NCBI GenBank assembly: GCA_903891095.1
Contig: CAITDI010000093.1
Span: forward strand, 1 to 45,880
Length of the DNA: 45,880 nt
Source of the DNA: an uncultured bacterium
Lineage (GTDB): Bacteria > Planctomycetota > Phycisphaerae > Phycisphaerales > SM1A02
Reading direction: 5' to 3'
The notes under the pieces were generated by a model. The model was not told the DNA's origin. It did not search any database and saw only the letters and a program-made list of their open reading frames with translations. Positions within the stretch are counted from its first letter, which is position 1; each line of letters begins with the position of its first letter. This document shows positions 9,872 to 18,590 of the stretch, in pieces. Position numbers and translations under genes: made by a program.

Positions 9872-10730
9872 TCTCGAGATTGCCCGTGAAGATCGCCGCG
9901 CCAACCGCGGCCGCGAGCAACACGCGCCACCAGCCGAACACCGCGAATCCGCCGCGCGACAGGTAGCCGACGAGCCATTTCACCGCGAACGCCGCGGAGA
10001 TCGTGGCGACCGCGATGCCGACGACGACCGGCACCGGTCCGCCGAGCGACGTGAGGAACGCCGACGGATCGGGCTTCGCGCTCTTGTAGAGCTCGTACAC
10101 GCACGCGCCGCCAAGCGTCGGAAGCCCGAGCAGGAAGCTGAACTCCGCCGCACGCCGCGGCGACAGCCCGAACAGCATGCCGCCGATGATGACGACCATC
10201 GAGCGACTCGTGCCCGGCCACATCGCGAGCGACTGCATGAGTCCGATCGCGAGCGCGTGGCGGTAGGAGATCATCGAGAAGTCATCGCGCTCGTCCGCCT
10301 CGCGCGCGGTGAGCGACTTGATCCACGGCGACAGGATCAGCAGCAGCACGCCGCCGCCGCCGAGCGCGATCAGCACGGGAACCGGCAGGAAGAGATGCTC
10401 CTTGATGCGCTTGTTGAACGCGAGCCCGAGCACCGCCGCGGGGAGGAAGGCCACGACAAGCTTGAGGAACAGCTGCAAGCCCGCAGGATCGCGTCCCGCG
10501 ATGCCCTTGAGCATCGACAGCACGCGCGCGCGATAGAGCCCAAGCACCGCGAGGATCGCGCCACCTTGGATGATCACGTTGAACGCATCGACCGCGGCCT
10601 TCTTCGCCTCATCGCCGCTCGAAAGCCCGAGCGCCCACGCCGTCAGGATGAGGTGGCCGGTGGAGCTGACCGGCAGGTACTCGGTGATGCCTTCGACGAG
10701 GCCCAGGATGATCGCTTGCAGAATGGTCAC
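9795..10730 (-). CDS. uppP: Undecaprenyl-diphosphatase UppP (BacA)
   Basis: 311 residues. An integral membrane enzyme that dephosphorylates undecaprenyl diphosphate so the carrier can be reused for cell-wall and polysaccharide synthesis. Both hallmark motifs are present: EGITEYLPVSSTGH (residues 13-26) and PGTSRSMVVIIGGM further on, within about eight hydrophobic helices. The start is taken as the GTG of VTILQAIILG, as the frame before it is not family-like. A Pro/Ser/Ala-rich C-terminal tail of about 25 residues is encoded antisense to the end of the CYTH gene. Confidence 0.95.
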   Translation of the reverse strand: MTILQAIILGLVEGITEYLPVSSTGHLILTAWALGLSSGDEAKKAAVDAFNVIIQGGAILAVLGLYRARVLSMLKGIAGRDPAGLQLFLKLVVAFLPAAVLGLAFNKRIKEHLFLPVPVLIALGGGGVLLLILSPWIKSLTAREADERDDFSMISYRHALAIGLMQSLAMWPGTSRSMVVIIGGMLFGLSPRRAAEFSFLLGLPTLGGACVYELYKSAKPDPSAFLTSLGGPVPVVVGIAVATISAAFAVKWLVGYLSRGGFAVFGWWRVLLAAAVGAAIFTGNLEITAPSTSHSPAPQAPGGTAPSASSP

Positions 10731-10752
10731 GCGCGATCTATCGACCACGAAC

Positions 10753-10900
10753 GGTGCCTGGCACCAACCTGGCACCAACCGCGCACCCACCATGCCAACA
10801 CGGTTGGTGCACGGCACCGGCCCCCATGAGACACCGTGCCAGGCACGTGCCTGGCGAACCTGGTTGGGTTGCGGTTGGTGCCAGGTTGGTGCCAGGCACC
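10753..10900. repeat. Intergenic element with 30-bp perfect inverted repeat (GGTGCCTGGCACC family)
   Basis: The arms at 10753-10782 and 10871-10900 are exact reverse complements over 30 bases. Each contains two copies of a TGGCACCAACC-type unit. The 88-base interior has further symmetry, including the 18-base palindrome GCCAGGCACGTGCCTGGC at 10838-10855 and another GGTTGGTGC copy. The core GGTGCCTGGCACC resembles REP-type palindromes mobilised by Y1 (RAYT) transposases; no transposase is nearby. It fills the gap between the starts of uppP and the end of ilvC, on opposite sides. Confidence 0.8.
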
Positions 10901-10914
10901 GGCGGGGCGCGGCG

Positions 10915-11928
10915 TCAGGCGTCGCGGAGCCACGGCATCAAGCCGCGCACCGTCGCGCTCGCCTGCTCGATCGGATGCTCGCTCGCGGCCTTCCGCCAAG
11001 CCGCAAACTCCGGATGCCCCGCATTGTGGTCGCGCATGAACCGCTCCGCGAACGCGCCGCTCCGCACATCCGCAAGCAGCGCACGCAGCTTCGCGCGCAG
11101 GTGCTCGTCGACCAGCGCCTGCTCCGCCACGAACGCGCCAAACTCCGCCGTGTCCGAGATCGCGCGCCGCATGCCGTCGGGCCCGCGCGCGTACAAGAGA
11201 TCCGCGACCTGCTTCACCTCGTGGCAGCACTCGATGTACGCAACCGCCGGCGGATACCCGGCCGCGACCAGCAGCGCGTAGCTCTCATGCACGAGCGCAA
11301 GCAGCCCGCCGCAAAGCACCGCCTGCTCGCCAAAGAGATCGCTCTCCGCCTCCGCCGCAAACGTCGCCTCGATCAGTCCGCTGCGCGCGCAGCCGATGCC
11401 CGCGCCCCACGCGATCGCGGTCGCCCGCGCCGTGCCCGCGGCGTTCTCACGCTCCACGGCAAACAGCGCAGGGATTCCCAGGCCTTCTTCGTACCGCGCG
11501 CGCACCGTCGCCCCCGGACCCTTCGGGGCGACCAGCACCACGCCAAGATCCGCCCGCGGCGCGATGAACCCAAACCGAATCGCGAACCCATGCACGAAGC
11601 CAACCACCGCGCCCGTCGGCAGCGCGTCCTCGATCCACTTGCCCCAGGCTGCCGGTTGCGCCTGATCGGGCAGCGCGACGATCGCGAGATCCGCGCGCGC
11701 CGCCGCCTCGGTCAGCGTCATCGCCTCGAAACCCTCGCTGCGCGCCTGCTCGACCTTTGCCGAACCAGCGCGCCCGCCGACCACGACCCGCAGGCCCGAG
11801 TCGCGCAGGTTGAGCGCGTGCGCACGTCCTTGGTTCCCGTAGCCGAGCACCGCGATCGTCTTTCCGCGCAGCGCGTCCATCGACGCCTCTGCGCCGCGGA
11901 GGATGAGACCGTCGGTCGACTTCGTCAT
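10915..11928 (-). CDS. ilvC: Ketol-acid reductoisomerase (NADP+)
   Basis: 337 residues, class I length. It converts acetolactate or acetohydroxybutyrate to the dihydroxy acid in branched-chain amino acid synthesis. The Rossmann motif GYGNQGRAHALNLRDSG (from residue 29) is followed by GGRAGSAK, the APKGPGATVR loop, the Mg2+ ligands in DLFGEQAVLCGGL and, in the knotted domain, YIECCHEVKQVADLLY and ISDTAEFG. Several of these are more divergent than in typical IlvC, so a specialised paralogue is possible; no other ilv gene is nearby. TATCTT lies six bases before the ATG. Confidence 0.88.
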   Translation of the reverse strand: MTKSTDGLILRGAEASMDALRGKTIAVLGYGNQGRAHALNLRDSGLRVVVGGRAGSAKVEQARSEGFEAMTLTEAAARADLAIVALPDQAQPAAWGKWIEDALPTGAVVGFVHGFAIRFGFIAPRADLGVVLVAPKGPGATVRARYEEGLGIPALFAVERENAAGTARATAIAWGAGIGCARSGLIEATFAAEAESDLFGEQAVLCGGLLALVHESYALLVAAGYPPAVAYIECCHEVKQVADLLYARGPDGMRRAISDTAEFGAFVAEQALVDEHLRAKLRALLADVRSGAFAERFMRDHNAGHPEFAAWRKAASEHPIEQASATVRGLMPWLRDA

Positions 11929-11934
11929 GCCGCG

Positions 11935-11940
11935 AAGATA
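11935..11940 (-). promoter_or_regulatory. Predicted -10 hexamer TATCTT for a leaderless mRNA (ilvC)
   Basis: On the minus strand TATCTT is followed by CGCGGC and the ATG at 11928, exactly six bases. The surrounding sequence is otherwise very GC-rich, so the AT-rich hexamer stands out. Confidence 0.55.
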
Positions 11941-12065
11941 GCGGGGCGCTCGCCCGCCCGCCGCGACCGCGCGCGCGCAATCCCCGCGGCTAGCGGACCT
12001 TTCCGCCGCCTCGGCGTGCCGCAGATGCATGAGATTGAGCGCCCGCAGCCGATGAAGGACCTCGC

Positions 12066-12587
12066 ATGCAGACCTCGACCTCGTCACCCACCCCGACCTC
12101 CAGCCAAGTCACGACCGACCGCCGCCAGCACGCGCGCTTCGTCGTGGACCCGATGTACAGCGCGGTGTCGGTCGCGCCCGCGCCGTCCAAGCGCAAGGCG
12201 TCCGCGCCGAGCGTCGAAGGTCACGTCTACGACGTCTCGATGGGCGGCATGCGCTTCGAGCTCGACGAGCCGATGCGCAAGGGTTCCCGAGTTCTGGTCG
12301 AGATCTCGCTTCCTGGCTGCGTGACGCCGATCCATGCCGAAGGCCGCATCGTGCGCGTGTTCGATCAGCTCGACGATCCGGGTCCGCGCCGCATGGCGGT
12401 CGAGTTCGAGACCTTCGCCGAAGGCTCCCGCGACATCCTCGAGCGCTACTTGGGCCAGAAGTGGCTCCGTCCCGCGCCCGCTCAGCCGTTCGTGGACGAG
12501 TCCGAACTGACCTGCGAGGCGATGATCGAAACCAGTTCCTCTGCCCGCAGTGGCTCCAAGAGCCGCACGTCGGTGAGTGCCGCGTAA
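12066..12587 (+). CDS. PilZ domain protein (putative cyclic di-GMP receptor)
   Basis: 173 residues. The c-di-GMP-binding signature is complete: RRQHAR (residues 19-24, giving RxxxR) and DVSMGG (56-61, giving DxSxxG). It is a stand-alone PilZ domain with a Ser/Thr/Pro-rich N-terminus and a low-complexity Ser/Lys C-terminus. It may link c-di-GMP to motility or surface traits; no partner is shown. GAAGGA precedes the ATG at a normal distance. The last 106 bases overlap the convergent aroK gene. Confidence 0.9.
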   Translation: MQTSTSSPTPTSSQVTTDRRQHARFVVDPMYSAVSVAPAPSKRKASAPSVEGHVYDVSMGGMRFELDEPMRKGSRVLVEISLPGCVTPIHAEGRIVRVFDQLDDPGPRRMAVEFETFAEGSRDILERYLGQKWLRPAPAQPFVDESELTCEAMIETSSSARSGSKSRTSVSAA

Positions 12588-13033
12588 AGCGGTCGCCGAG
12601 CTGCCGCGACAACCTCGAGTTCCGCAACGACGCCCCGGCCAGTCAGGCTGGGGCGGTCTCCTTCATGGGCAGCGAGCCGCTCCGCGAGCAGCGGCAGGGG
12701 AAGGTCGAGGAACACCATGTACGCGCGCCCCGCGCTGCGCGCCGCTTCGAGCAGTTCGCGCGCGCCTGGTGCGGTCGGCGTGCCGCCTCCGAGCGCGATC
12801 ACCTGCGGAACTTCGCCCAGCGCCCGCGCGAGTGCATTCGCCTCCGCGGCGCGAAACCGATCCTCGCCTGCGTCGCGAAACGCATCGCGCACCGTCGCCG
12901 CCCCGAGGATTTCCCGTGTTCGGTCGTCGAGGTCGACAAAGGGAGCAGCGAACGCCTGCGCGGCAGCCGCGCCAAGCGTGGATTTGCCCGACGCCCTGAG
13001 ACCCATGAGAACGAGATGCCGGTACATCGACAT
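12482..13033 (-). CDS. aroK: Shikimate kinase
   Basis: 183 residues. It phosphorylates shikimate at the 3-OH with ATP in aromatic amino acid synthesis. Walker A is GLRASGKST (residues 11-19), followed by the DLDD shikimate-binding strand, FRDAGEDRFRAAEANAL with its conserved Arg, the ALGGGTPT loop and a lid RPSLTGRG. The start could be the ATG at 13033 or the one at 13027; the latter would place TACACC six bases upstream. The C-terminal 35 codons overlap the PilZ gene on the other strand. Confidence 0.9.
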   Translation of the reverse strand: MSMYRHLVLMGLRASGKSTLGAAAAQAFAAPFVDLDDRTREILGAATVRDAFRDAGEDRFRAAEANALARALGEVPQVIALGGGTPTAPGARELLEAARSAGRAYMVFLDLPLPLLAERLAAHEGDRPSLTGRGVVAELEVVAAARRPLYAALTDVRLLEPLRAEELVSIIASQVSSDSSTNG

Positions 13034-13097
13034 GGTGTAGTGGGGCTATCGGTGCGCGGCGCCGTCCGAGTGGAATCGCAGAACCGCGTTCGACCTG

Positions 13098-13134
13098 AAA
13101 AAACACACACGCGACCTCGACGAGGCCGCGTGTG
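13098..13134 (-). terminator. Intrinsic terminator downstream of rpmH
   Basis: On the minus strand, arms CACACGCGGCCTCG and CGAGGTCGCGTGTG (one G-U pair) form a strong stem followed by TGTTTTTT. It lies 28 bases after the rpmH stop codon and upstream of aroK, so it should end a monocistronic rpmH transcript. Confidence 0.85.
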
Positions 13135-13161
13135 GGGATGATTTCAATCGTTCGCGAGCGA

Positions 13162-13296
13162 TCAGCGCGTCGTAAGACGGCGCCCGAGGCGACGCTTCGA
13201 GTTCATGATCTTGCGGCCCTTGCGCGTGGACATGCGCTTGCGGAAACCGACCTTGCGAATCTTCTTGATGCGGCTGAGCTTGTGCGGATAGTGCAT
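13162..13296 (-). CDS. rpmH: 50S ribosomal protein L34 (bL34)
   Basis: 44 residues, the normal size for bL34. The protein is highly basic and contains the family core KVGFRKRMSTRKGRKIMNSKR, aligning with the usual HGFRARM-TK-GRKVLNRRR; the N-terminus MHYPHKLSRIKKIR differs from the common MKRTFQPS form. GAGGT lies five bases before the ATG, and a TTGCGG-N17-TACCGT promoter precedes it. Unusually, no rnpA follows: a terminator lies 28 bases downstream and the next gene is aroK. The gene is divergent from rnc. Confidence 0.93.
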   Translation of the reverse strand: MHYPHKLSRIKKIRKVGFRKRMSTRKGRKIMNSKRRLGRRLTTR

Positions 13297-13320
13297 ATAG
13301 ACCTCGAAAGCGAGTCGCAG

Positions 13321-13349
13321 ACGGTAACAGGCTTGCGCGCTTCCCGCAA
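13321..13349 (-). promoter_or_regulatory. Sigma-70-type promoter of rpmH
   Basis: On the minus strand TTGCGG (13344-13349), a 17-base spacer and TACCGT (13321-13326). Predicted transcription start is about 18 bases before the rpmH ATG, leaving room for the GAGGT ribosome-binding site. Confidence 0.55.
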
Positions 13350-13527
13350 GGCGGTTGACCGGGGAGAAATCGATCCTTCTGCAATCTTGCGCGCATCGAC
13401 GGCCGCCCGCGGTCGATATCGGAGTACATTTGCACGGACCGATGCTCGTCCTCCAGCCTCCGCGGTGTTCGCGGCGCCTGGAGAACCCGCTTCGGCCACT
13501 CAGGAGGCCCGTTCATCGACGGGCCAC

Positions 13528-14262
13528 ATGGTCATGGACGGTTCTATCTCGCTCGACGAAGTCGAGCTTCGCATCGGTTATCGGTTCACGGATCGAACCC
13601 TGCTCGCGCAGGCGCTCATCCACGCATCCATCTCGCCCACGCGAGTCGCGAGCAACGAGCGCCTCGAGTTCCTCGGCGACGCCATCCTTGGCGCGGTGGT
13701 CTGCGAGCACCTCTACCGCAAGTTTCCCGTCGAGCTCGAGGGCGAGCTCACAAAGATCAAGTCGAACGCCGTGAGCCGCCGCGTCTGCGCGGAGGTCGCG
13801 ACCGAGCTCGGTTTGGCAGACGCCGTGCACCTCGGCAAGGGCATGGGCGACCGCGCGTCGCTTCCGCAGTCGCTGCTTGCGGCGCTCCTCGAGTCGGTCG
13901 TCGGCGCGATCCATCTCGACGGCGGCATCGAGCCGGCGCGCGCGTTCATCCTCCGCTGCCTCGAGGAGCGCATCGATGAATCGACGCGTCTCGGCCACCA
14001 GCAGAACTTCAAGAGCGTGCTGCAGCAGTCGCTCCAGCGCAAGGACCTCGGCACGCCCGCGTACCACGTCCTCAACGAGAAGGGCCCCGATCACGCGAAG
14101 TGCTTCGAGATCTGCGTCGGCCTCGGCGAGCGTCGCTTCCCGGGCTGCTGGGGCATGAGCAAGAAGTCCGCCGAGCAGCTCGCAGCGCTCGAGGCGCTCG
14201 TCGAACTCGGCTTTGCCGAGCGCAGCGAGTCGGGCGAAGTGCGCGTCGTCGTCGCGGCGTAG
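13528..14262 (+). CDS. rnc: Ribonuclease III
   Basis: 244 residues. It cleaves double-stranded RNA, including rRNA precursors. The catalytic signature NERLEFLGDAILG is at residues 43-55, and the second acidic cluster is in LLAALLESVVGAIHLDGG. A double-stranded-RNA-binding domain follows (NFKSVLQQSLQRKDLGTPAYHVLNEKGPDHAKCFE, ending MSKKSAEQLAALEAL). The start is ATG 13528 or 13534; AGGAGG lies about 20 bases upstream, too far to decide. The frame open before this does not look coding. Confidence 0.94.
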   Translation: MVMDGSISLDEVELRIGYRFTDRTLLAQALIHASISPTRVASNERLEFLGDAILGAVVCEHLYRKFPVELEGELTKIKSNAVSRRVCAEVATELGLADAVHLGKGMGDRASLPQSLLAALLESVVGAIHLDGGIEPARAFILRCLEERIDESTRLGHQQNFKSVLQQSLQRKDLGTPAYHVLNEKGPDHAKCFEICVGLGERRFPGCWGMSKKSAEQLAALEALVELGFAERSESGEVRVVVAA

Positions 14263-14280
14263 GCCGCGCGCCCGTGAATT

Positions 14281-14772
14281 TCAGCGGAAAATCAGCCAGC
14301 CGATGAGCACGGCGTCGGTCGCGATGGCCGCGGAGATCGCCGTGACCCAGAGCCAGGCGAGGCTCCGTTGCAACGTCGGCTTGGGAAGCAGGGCGATCGT
14401 CGGCGCCGCCGACTCGATCGACTCTCCGCGTCGCGCGCGGTCCTGCACGAGCGCCACGATGAGGTTTGCATCGAACGGCCGGATGCCGAGCCGCTGCGCG
14501 AGCGCGAGCAGCCCCTTGCGATCCTCGTACGCGAGCACGGCGCCTTGAAGCGCACGCTCGGTCTCCTGCGCGAGGCGCCAGCGCGCATCCGTCGGATCGA
14601 ACTGCGGATCGCGCGTGCTCTCGCGGGCAAGCAGCATCTCGTGCGCGACCGCCTGGCGAAACACCCGCTCGGCCCGTGCATCCCGAAGGGGATGCTGATG
14701 GGTGTCGAGCTCACGCTGCAACCGAAGTGGGTTGCCGGGGCGGCTGTTGGGCTTCGCGCGCAAGCGATTCAT
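14281..14772 (-). CDS. Small protein with a C-terminal membrane anchor
   Basis: 163 residues, function unknown. The N-terminal part is Arg-rich and hydrophilic; the middle reads ETERALQGAVLAYEDRKGLLALAQRLGIRPFDANLIVALVQDRARRG, a helical stretch that I believe recurs in planctomycete hypotheticals. Residues about 137-161 (SLAWLWVTAISAAIATDAVLIGWLIF) form one C-terminal transmembrane helix, so most of the protein should be cytoplasmic. It is convergent with rnc and lies 188 bases upstream of the phoU 3' end, in which gap I see no gene. Confidence 0.7.
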   Translation of the reverse strand: MNRLRAKPNSRPGNPLRLQRELDTHQHPLRDARAERVFRQAVAHEMLLARESTRDPQFDPTDARWRLAQETERALQGAVLAYEDRKGLLALAQRLGIRPFDANLIVALVQDRARRGESIESAAPTIALLPKPTLQRSLAWLWVTAISAAIATDAVLIGWLIFR

Positions 14773-14960
14773 TCTCTGAGGCTGATGTCTTCAAGCCTGA
14801 TGGGCGTTGTGACGGACCGACCAGACGCGGATCATCCACGCCGGTCGCGGCGAGTCTACGACACCCAAGCGAAAACGCTAGGAAACGCCCGCTGAATGGG
14901 CAACATGCCTCGCGGACCTGCCCTCACAAGCGGAATCTGCGCGATGCGCGAATGCGACCG

Positions 14961-15617
14961 TCACTCGGCGCCGTGGCGCACGAGCCGGCCCTCGACCAGG
15001 AACACCGTGTCCTCGGCGATCGCCGTGACGATGTCGGCAAGTCGCTCCACGCGCTGCGACACCGCGAGCAGTTCGATCGCCACGCCGCTGCACTCGACGT
15101 TCTCGGCGATCCATTCGCGCGCCCACGCGACCACCTCGCGGTTGAGGTCGTCGACGTAGCTGTCCGCGCGACGCACCTCGAGGCAGAGCCGGATGTCCTC
15201 GTTCGAGAACGCGACGAGCACGTCGCGCATCATGTTGAGCGCTGCCTCGGCCATCTGCACGAGTGCGGGCGGATAGCGGTAGTTGCCGCTCTCGACGAGT
15301 CGGATCACGCGCTTCGAGATGCCCTTGCACATGTCGGCGATGCGCTCGAGTTCGTTCGAGACGCGCATCGCGGTCAGGATCATGCGGAGGTCGCTGGCCA
15401 TCGGGCTGCCGAGCGCGAGGAGCCGCATGCACTCGCCCTCGAGATCGAGCTGCATCTGGTCGATCTCGGCGTCGCCCTGGCGCACCTTGCGCGCGAGGTC
15501 GACGTCGCCGTCGCGGATCACCTCGATGACGTTGGTCACGCGCTGCTCCACCAGCGCGCCAAGCGCGAGGAGGTTGCGGCGGAGGTTGATGATGCGCGAC
15601 TGCAGGTGGACTGACAT
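14961..15617 (-). CDS. phoU: Phosphate signalling/transport regulator PhoU
   Basis: 218 residues forming two three-helix bundles. Metal-binding-type acidic motifs occur in each half (RVSNELERIADMCKGI and VSQRVERLADIVTAIAEDTVF). PhoU links the PstSCAB transporter to the PhoR kinase and represses the regulon when phosphate is plentiful. It is the last gene of the phoB-to-phoU series, 24 bases after pstB. Confidence 0.96.
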   Translation of the reverse strand: MSVHLQSRIINLRRNLLALGALVEQRVTNVIEVIRDGDVDLARKVRQGDAEIDQMQLDLEGECMRLLALGSPMASDLRMILTAMRVSNELERIADMCKGISKRVIRLVESGNYRYPPALVQMAEAALNMMRDVLVAFSNEDIRLCLEVRRADSYVDDLNREVVAWAREWIAENVECSGVAIELLAVSQRVERLADIVTAIAEDTVFLVEGRLVRHGAE

Positions 15618-15641
15618 GGATGTAGACCCCGCGAAATGCGA

Positions 15642-16514
15642 TTATCCGAAGCGGCCCGTGACGTAATCCTCGGTCTGCTTGTTCTTCGGCTTGGTGAAGA
15701 TGTCTTCTGTAGACCCAGACTCGATAAGTCGCCCTTCGAAGAAGAACGCCGTCTGGTCGGACACGCGCGCGGCCTGCTGCATGTTGTGGGTCACGATCAC
15801 GATCGTGTAGCGGTCTGCAAGCGTCTCGATGAGTTCCTCGATCGCCAGCGTCGACTTCGGGTCGAGCGCCGAGCAGGGCTCGTCCATCAGCATGACCTCT
15901 GGGCCGATCGCGATCGCGCGCGCGATGCAGACGCGCTGCTGCTGACCGCCCGAAAGCCCGAGCGCGGACGCCTGCAGGCGGTCCTTGACCTCGTTCCAGA
16001 TCGACGCCTGCCGCAGGCTCTGCTCGACGAGTTCGTCGAGCTCCGCGCGCGTGTAGTGCTTGTGGAGCCGCGGGCCGAACGCGACGTTGTCGTAGATCGA
16101 CTTCGGGAACGGATTCGGCTTCTGGAACACCATGCCCACGCGGCGGCGCAGGTCGACGACGTCGAGGTTCTTCTCGAGCAGGTCGACGCCGTTGAGCTGC
16201 AGCGAGCCTTCGGCGCGCGCCGAGGGGATCGTGTCGTTCATCCGGTTGATCCAGCGCAGGAACGTGCTCTTGCCGCAGCCGGACGGTCCGATGAACGCCG
16301 TCACCTGCTGCGATGGGATGTCGAGGTCGAGGCTCTTGAGCGCCTGGAACGAGCCGTACCAGCTGGAGAATCCGCGCACCGCGATGGCCGTTGGCGTCGC
16401 GACCGGCGACGGCGCGCCTGGCACGGCCATGAACTGCCGGACATGCTGTCCGTGCTGCGGGGCGCCAGTGCCTGGTGATGGAGGAGTCGACTCGATCTGC
16501 ATGGGTAGGCTCAC
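15642..16514 (-). CDS. pstB: Phosphate ABC transporter ATP-binding protein PstB
   Basis: 290 residues from GTG one base after the pstA stop, or 286 from the ATG at 16502. Walker [10 protein letters not shown] is at residues 76-84, the signature is LSGGQQQR and Walker B is [30 protein letters not shown] is specific for PstB. An unusual Pro/Gln/His-rich extension of about 40 residues precedes the family start. Confidence 0.96.
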   Translation of the reverse strand: MSLPMQIESTPPSPGTGAPQHGQHVRQFMAVPGAPSPVATPTAIAVRGFSSWYGSFQALKSLDLDIPSQQVTAFIGPSGCGKSTFLRWINRMNDTIPSARAEGSLQLNGVDLLEKNLDVVDLRRRVGMVFQKPNPFPKSIYDNVAFGPRLHKHYTRAELDELVEQSLRQASIWNEVKDRLQASALGLSGGQQQRVCIARAIAIGPEVMLMDEPCSALDPKSTLAIEELIETLADRYTIVIVTHNMQQAARVSDQTAFFFEGRLIESGSTEDIFTKPKNKQTEDYVTGRFG

Positions 16515-16515
16515 G

Positions 16516-17454
16516 TCACTGAAGGGGCTTCTGCAGCTTCTGTCGAATGAAGACGGCGATTCCGTTGAAGGCGAGGAGCGCCACCAGCTGCACGATGATC
16601 GCGCTCGCAGCGATGGCGTGGAACTCGTCCTGCGGCCGGCCTGCCCAGTTGAAGATCTGGAGCGGCAGCACCGCGAAGTCGCTCATCAGGTTCTCCGGCG
16701 CGTTGAGCACGAAGAGCACCGCGCCGACGACGAGCAGCGGGGCGCTCTCGCCGATCGCGCGGCTCATCGCGAGGATCGCGCCGGTCATGATGCCTGGGAT
16801 CGCCGCGGGGAGCGTGATGCCCCACACCGTCTGCCACGGCGTCGCGCCGAGCGCGAGCGCGCCCGAACGCAGCGACTTGGGCACGGAGCGCAGCGCTTCC
16901 TGCGTGGCGATGATCACGATCGGCAGGATCACGAGCATCAGCGTCAGTCCGCCCGCGAGCACGCTCGAGCCGAAGGGCAGCTTGAAGTAGAGCAGGCTCT
17001 CCTCGTTGCCGATGGCGAAGCCGCCGTCTTCAGCCGAGGTGCCGAACGCACCGAACATGCGGGCGAACGCGGTGAGTCCGAGGATGCCGTACACGATCGA
17101 CGGCACGCCCGCGAGGTTCATGATGTTCGTCTGCACGATGCGCGTGAAGCGTCCCTTGCGCGCGAATTCCTCGAGGTAGATCGCGGTGCCGATTCCGAGC
17201 GGGAGCGCGACGAGGCCGCAGATCGTGCAGACCCAGACCGAGCCCCAGAGCGGTGCCAGAATGCCCGCCTCGGCAGGCTTGCGCGAGGCGGCGTGCGTGA
17301 GGAAGTTCCAGTTCAGCGAGCCCAGGCCCTGCCAGAGGATCGAGATCAGCAGCACGGCGAGCACGACCACGGCGACGTTGGTCGCGAGCAGGCAGACCGC
17401 GAGGAATGCGCGGTTCGTCAGGAGGCGGGTCGCGGTGGAGCGCGGCGTTGCCAT
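16516..17454 (-). CDS. pstA: Phosphate ABC transporter permease PstA
   Basis: 312 residues with six predicted membrane helices and the permease coupling loop [22 protein letters not shown] with the EAA-type glycine. The ATG shares one base with the pstC stop (TGATG), indicating coupled translation. The rest of the upstream frame is a shadow of pstC. Confidence 0.95.
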   Translation of the reverse strand: MATPRSTATRLLTNRAFLAVCLLATNVAVVVLAVLLISILWQGLGSLNWNFLTHAASRKPAEAGILAPLWGSVWVCTICGLVALPLGIGTAIYLEEFARKGRFTRIVQTNIMNLAGVPSIVYGILGLTAFARMFGAFGTSAEDGGFAIGNEESLLYFKLPFGSSVLAGGLTLMLVILPIVIIATQEALRSVPKSLRSGALALGATPWQTVWGITLPAAIPGIMTGAILAMSRAIGESAPLLVVGAVLFVLNAPENLMSDFAVLPLQIFNWAGRPQDEFHAIAASAIIVQLVALLAFNGIAVFIRQKLQKPLQ

Positions 17455-18428
17455 CACTCGTACTCCTCGCGGAAGCGGCGCAGGATGTACTGGCCGACCA
17501 TCGTGAGCACGAACGTCATCGCGAAGAGCATCGCCGCGACTGCGTAGCTCGACTTGTACTCCACGCCCGTCGCGGGCGCGTCGCCGAGGAAGATCTGCAC
17601 CATGTACGCGGTCATGGTCTGCACTTCGGCGGTGGGGTTCGCAGTGATCTGCGCGATGCCGCCGGCGGCGAGCGCGACGATCATCGTCTCGCCGATCGCA
17701 CGCGAGATCGCGAGCAGGAACGCCGCCACGATGCCCGAAAGCGCCGCAGGAACCACGACCTTGACCGAGACGTCGAACTTGGTGCCGCCGAGCGCGAGCG
17801 CGCCATCGCGAAGGCTGCGCGGCACGGCGCGCAGCGCGTCTTCCGAGAGCGAGCAGACGATCGGCAGGATCATGATGCCGGTGGCGAGTCCCGCGCTCAT
17901 CGCGTTGTAGCTGCCGAATGCGGGGCTGATCTTCTGCAACAGCGGCGTGATGAGCGTGAGCGCGAAGAAGCCGTACACAACCGTCGGAATGCCTGCCAGG
18001 ATCTCCAGCGTCGGCTTGAGCGTCGCGCGCACGCGCGGGCTTGCGTATTCGCTGAGATACACCGAGGTCACGAGTCCGATCGGCAGCGCGAACGACGCGG
18101 CGATCACCGTGACAAGGAGCGTTCCCGAGACCAGCGGCCAGATTCCGAAGTGCTTCTCGCTGCCGAGCAGCGGGTTCCACTCCAGGCCTCCGAAGAACTC
18201 GCCGACCGAGACGTCGGGAAAGTGGAAGAAGCCCCACGTCTCGCGCGCGAGCACGATGACGATGGTGGTGGTGACGAGGATCGAGAAGGTCGCGGCGATC
18301 GCGAGCGTGCCCACGATCATCTGCTCACGGAATCGACGCGCGGCAGTCGACTTCGGCCGCCCGAGGGCAGCGATGTCGCGGACGGCCGGGGTTGTGGGCA
18401 GGGTCGTCACGTTTGCGGTCTCGTCCAC
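17454..18428 (-). CDS. pstC: Phosphate ABC transporter permease PstC
   Basis: 324 residues, GTG start. Six membrane helices follow a hydrophilic N-terminus of about 35 residues. Family marks are [31 protein letters not shown] and the coupling loop [23 protein letters not shown]. It forms the membrane channel with PstA. A possible secondary promoter is CTGACG-N18-TAGATT ahead of it (hexamer at 18449-18454). It is separated from pstS by 162 bases containing a strong hairpin. Confidence 0.95.
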   Translation of the reverse strand: MDETANVTTLPTTPAVRDIAALGRPKSTAARRFREQMIVGTLAIAATFSILVTTTIVIVLARETWGFFHFPDVSVGEFFGGLEWNPLLGSEKHFGIWPLVSGTLLVTVIAASFALPIGLVTSVYLSEYASPRVRATLKPTLEILAGIPTVVYGFFALTLITPLLQKISPAFGSYNAMSAGLATGIMILPIVCSLSEDALRAVPRSLRDGALALGGTKFDVSVKVVVPAALSGIVAAFLLAISRAIGETMIVALAAGGIAQITANPTAEVQTMTAYMVQIFLGDAPATGVEYKSSYAVAAMLFAMTFVLTMVGQYILRRFREEYE

Positions 18429-18540
18429 GCGCCGTCAGGAGGGCAGGCAATCTAGCGTGTGGCGCGCAGTCGCGTCAGCGCTCGGTCGTGCGAGTCCTGT
18501 AAAGACCGCGATGAGATTTCATGGGGCGGGCTGGAATGCA

Positions 18541-18564
18541 ACGCGGCGGCTTTCGCCGCCGCGT
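18541..18564 (-). other. Hairpin between pstS and pstC
   Basis: A perfect 10-base stem (ACGCGGCGGC / GCCGCCGCGT) with a four-base loop lies 26 bases after the pstS stop. There is no T-tract, so it is more likely a stabiliser or partial attenuator than a full terminator. Such hairpins behind binding-protein genes help make more PstS than PstC/A/B. Confidence 0.65.
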
Positions 18565-18590
18565 CGCGTGGGTGTTCCTGTCGTTCGCGA

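Noticed and set aside
10731-10752. Leaderless signal TAGATC before uppP
   Set aside because: The hexamer is only four bases from the GTG and lacks the final T; too weak to include in the cohort.
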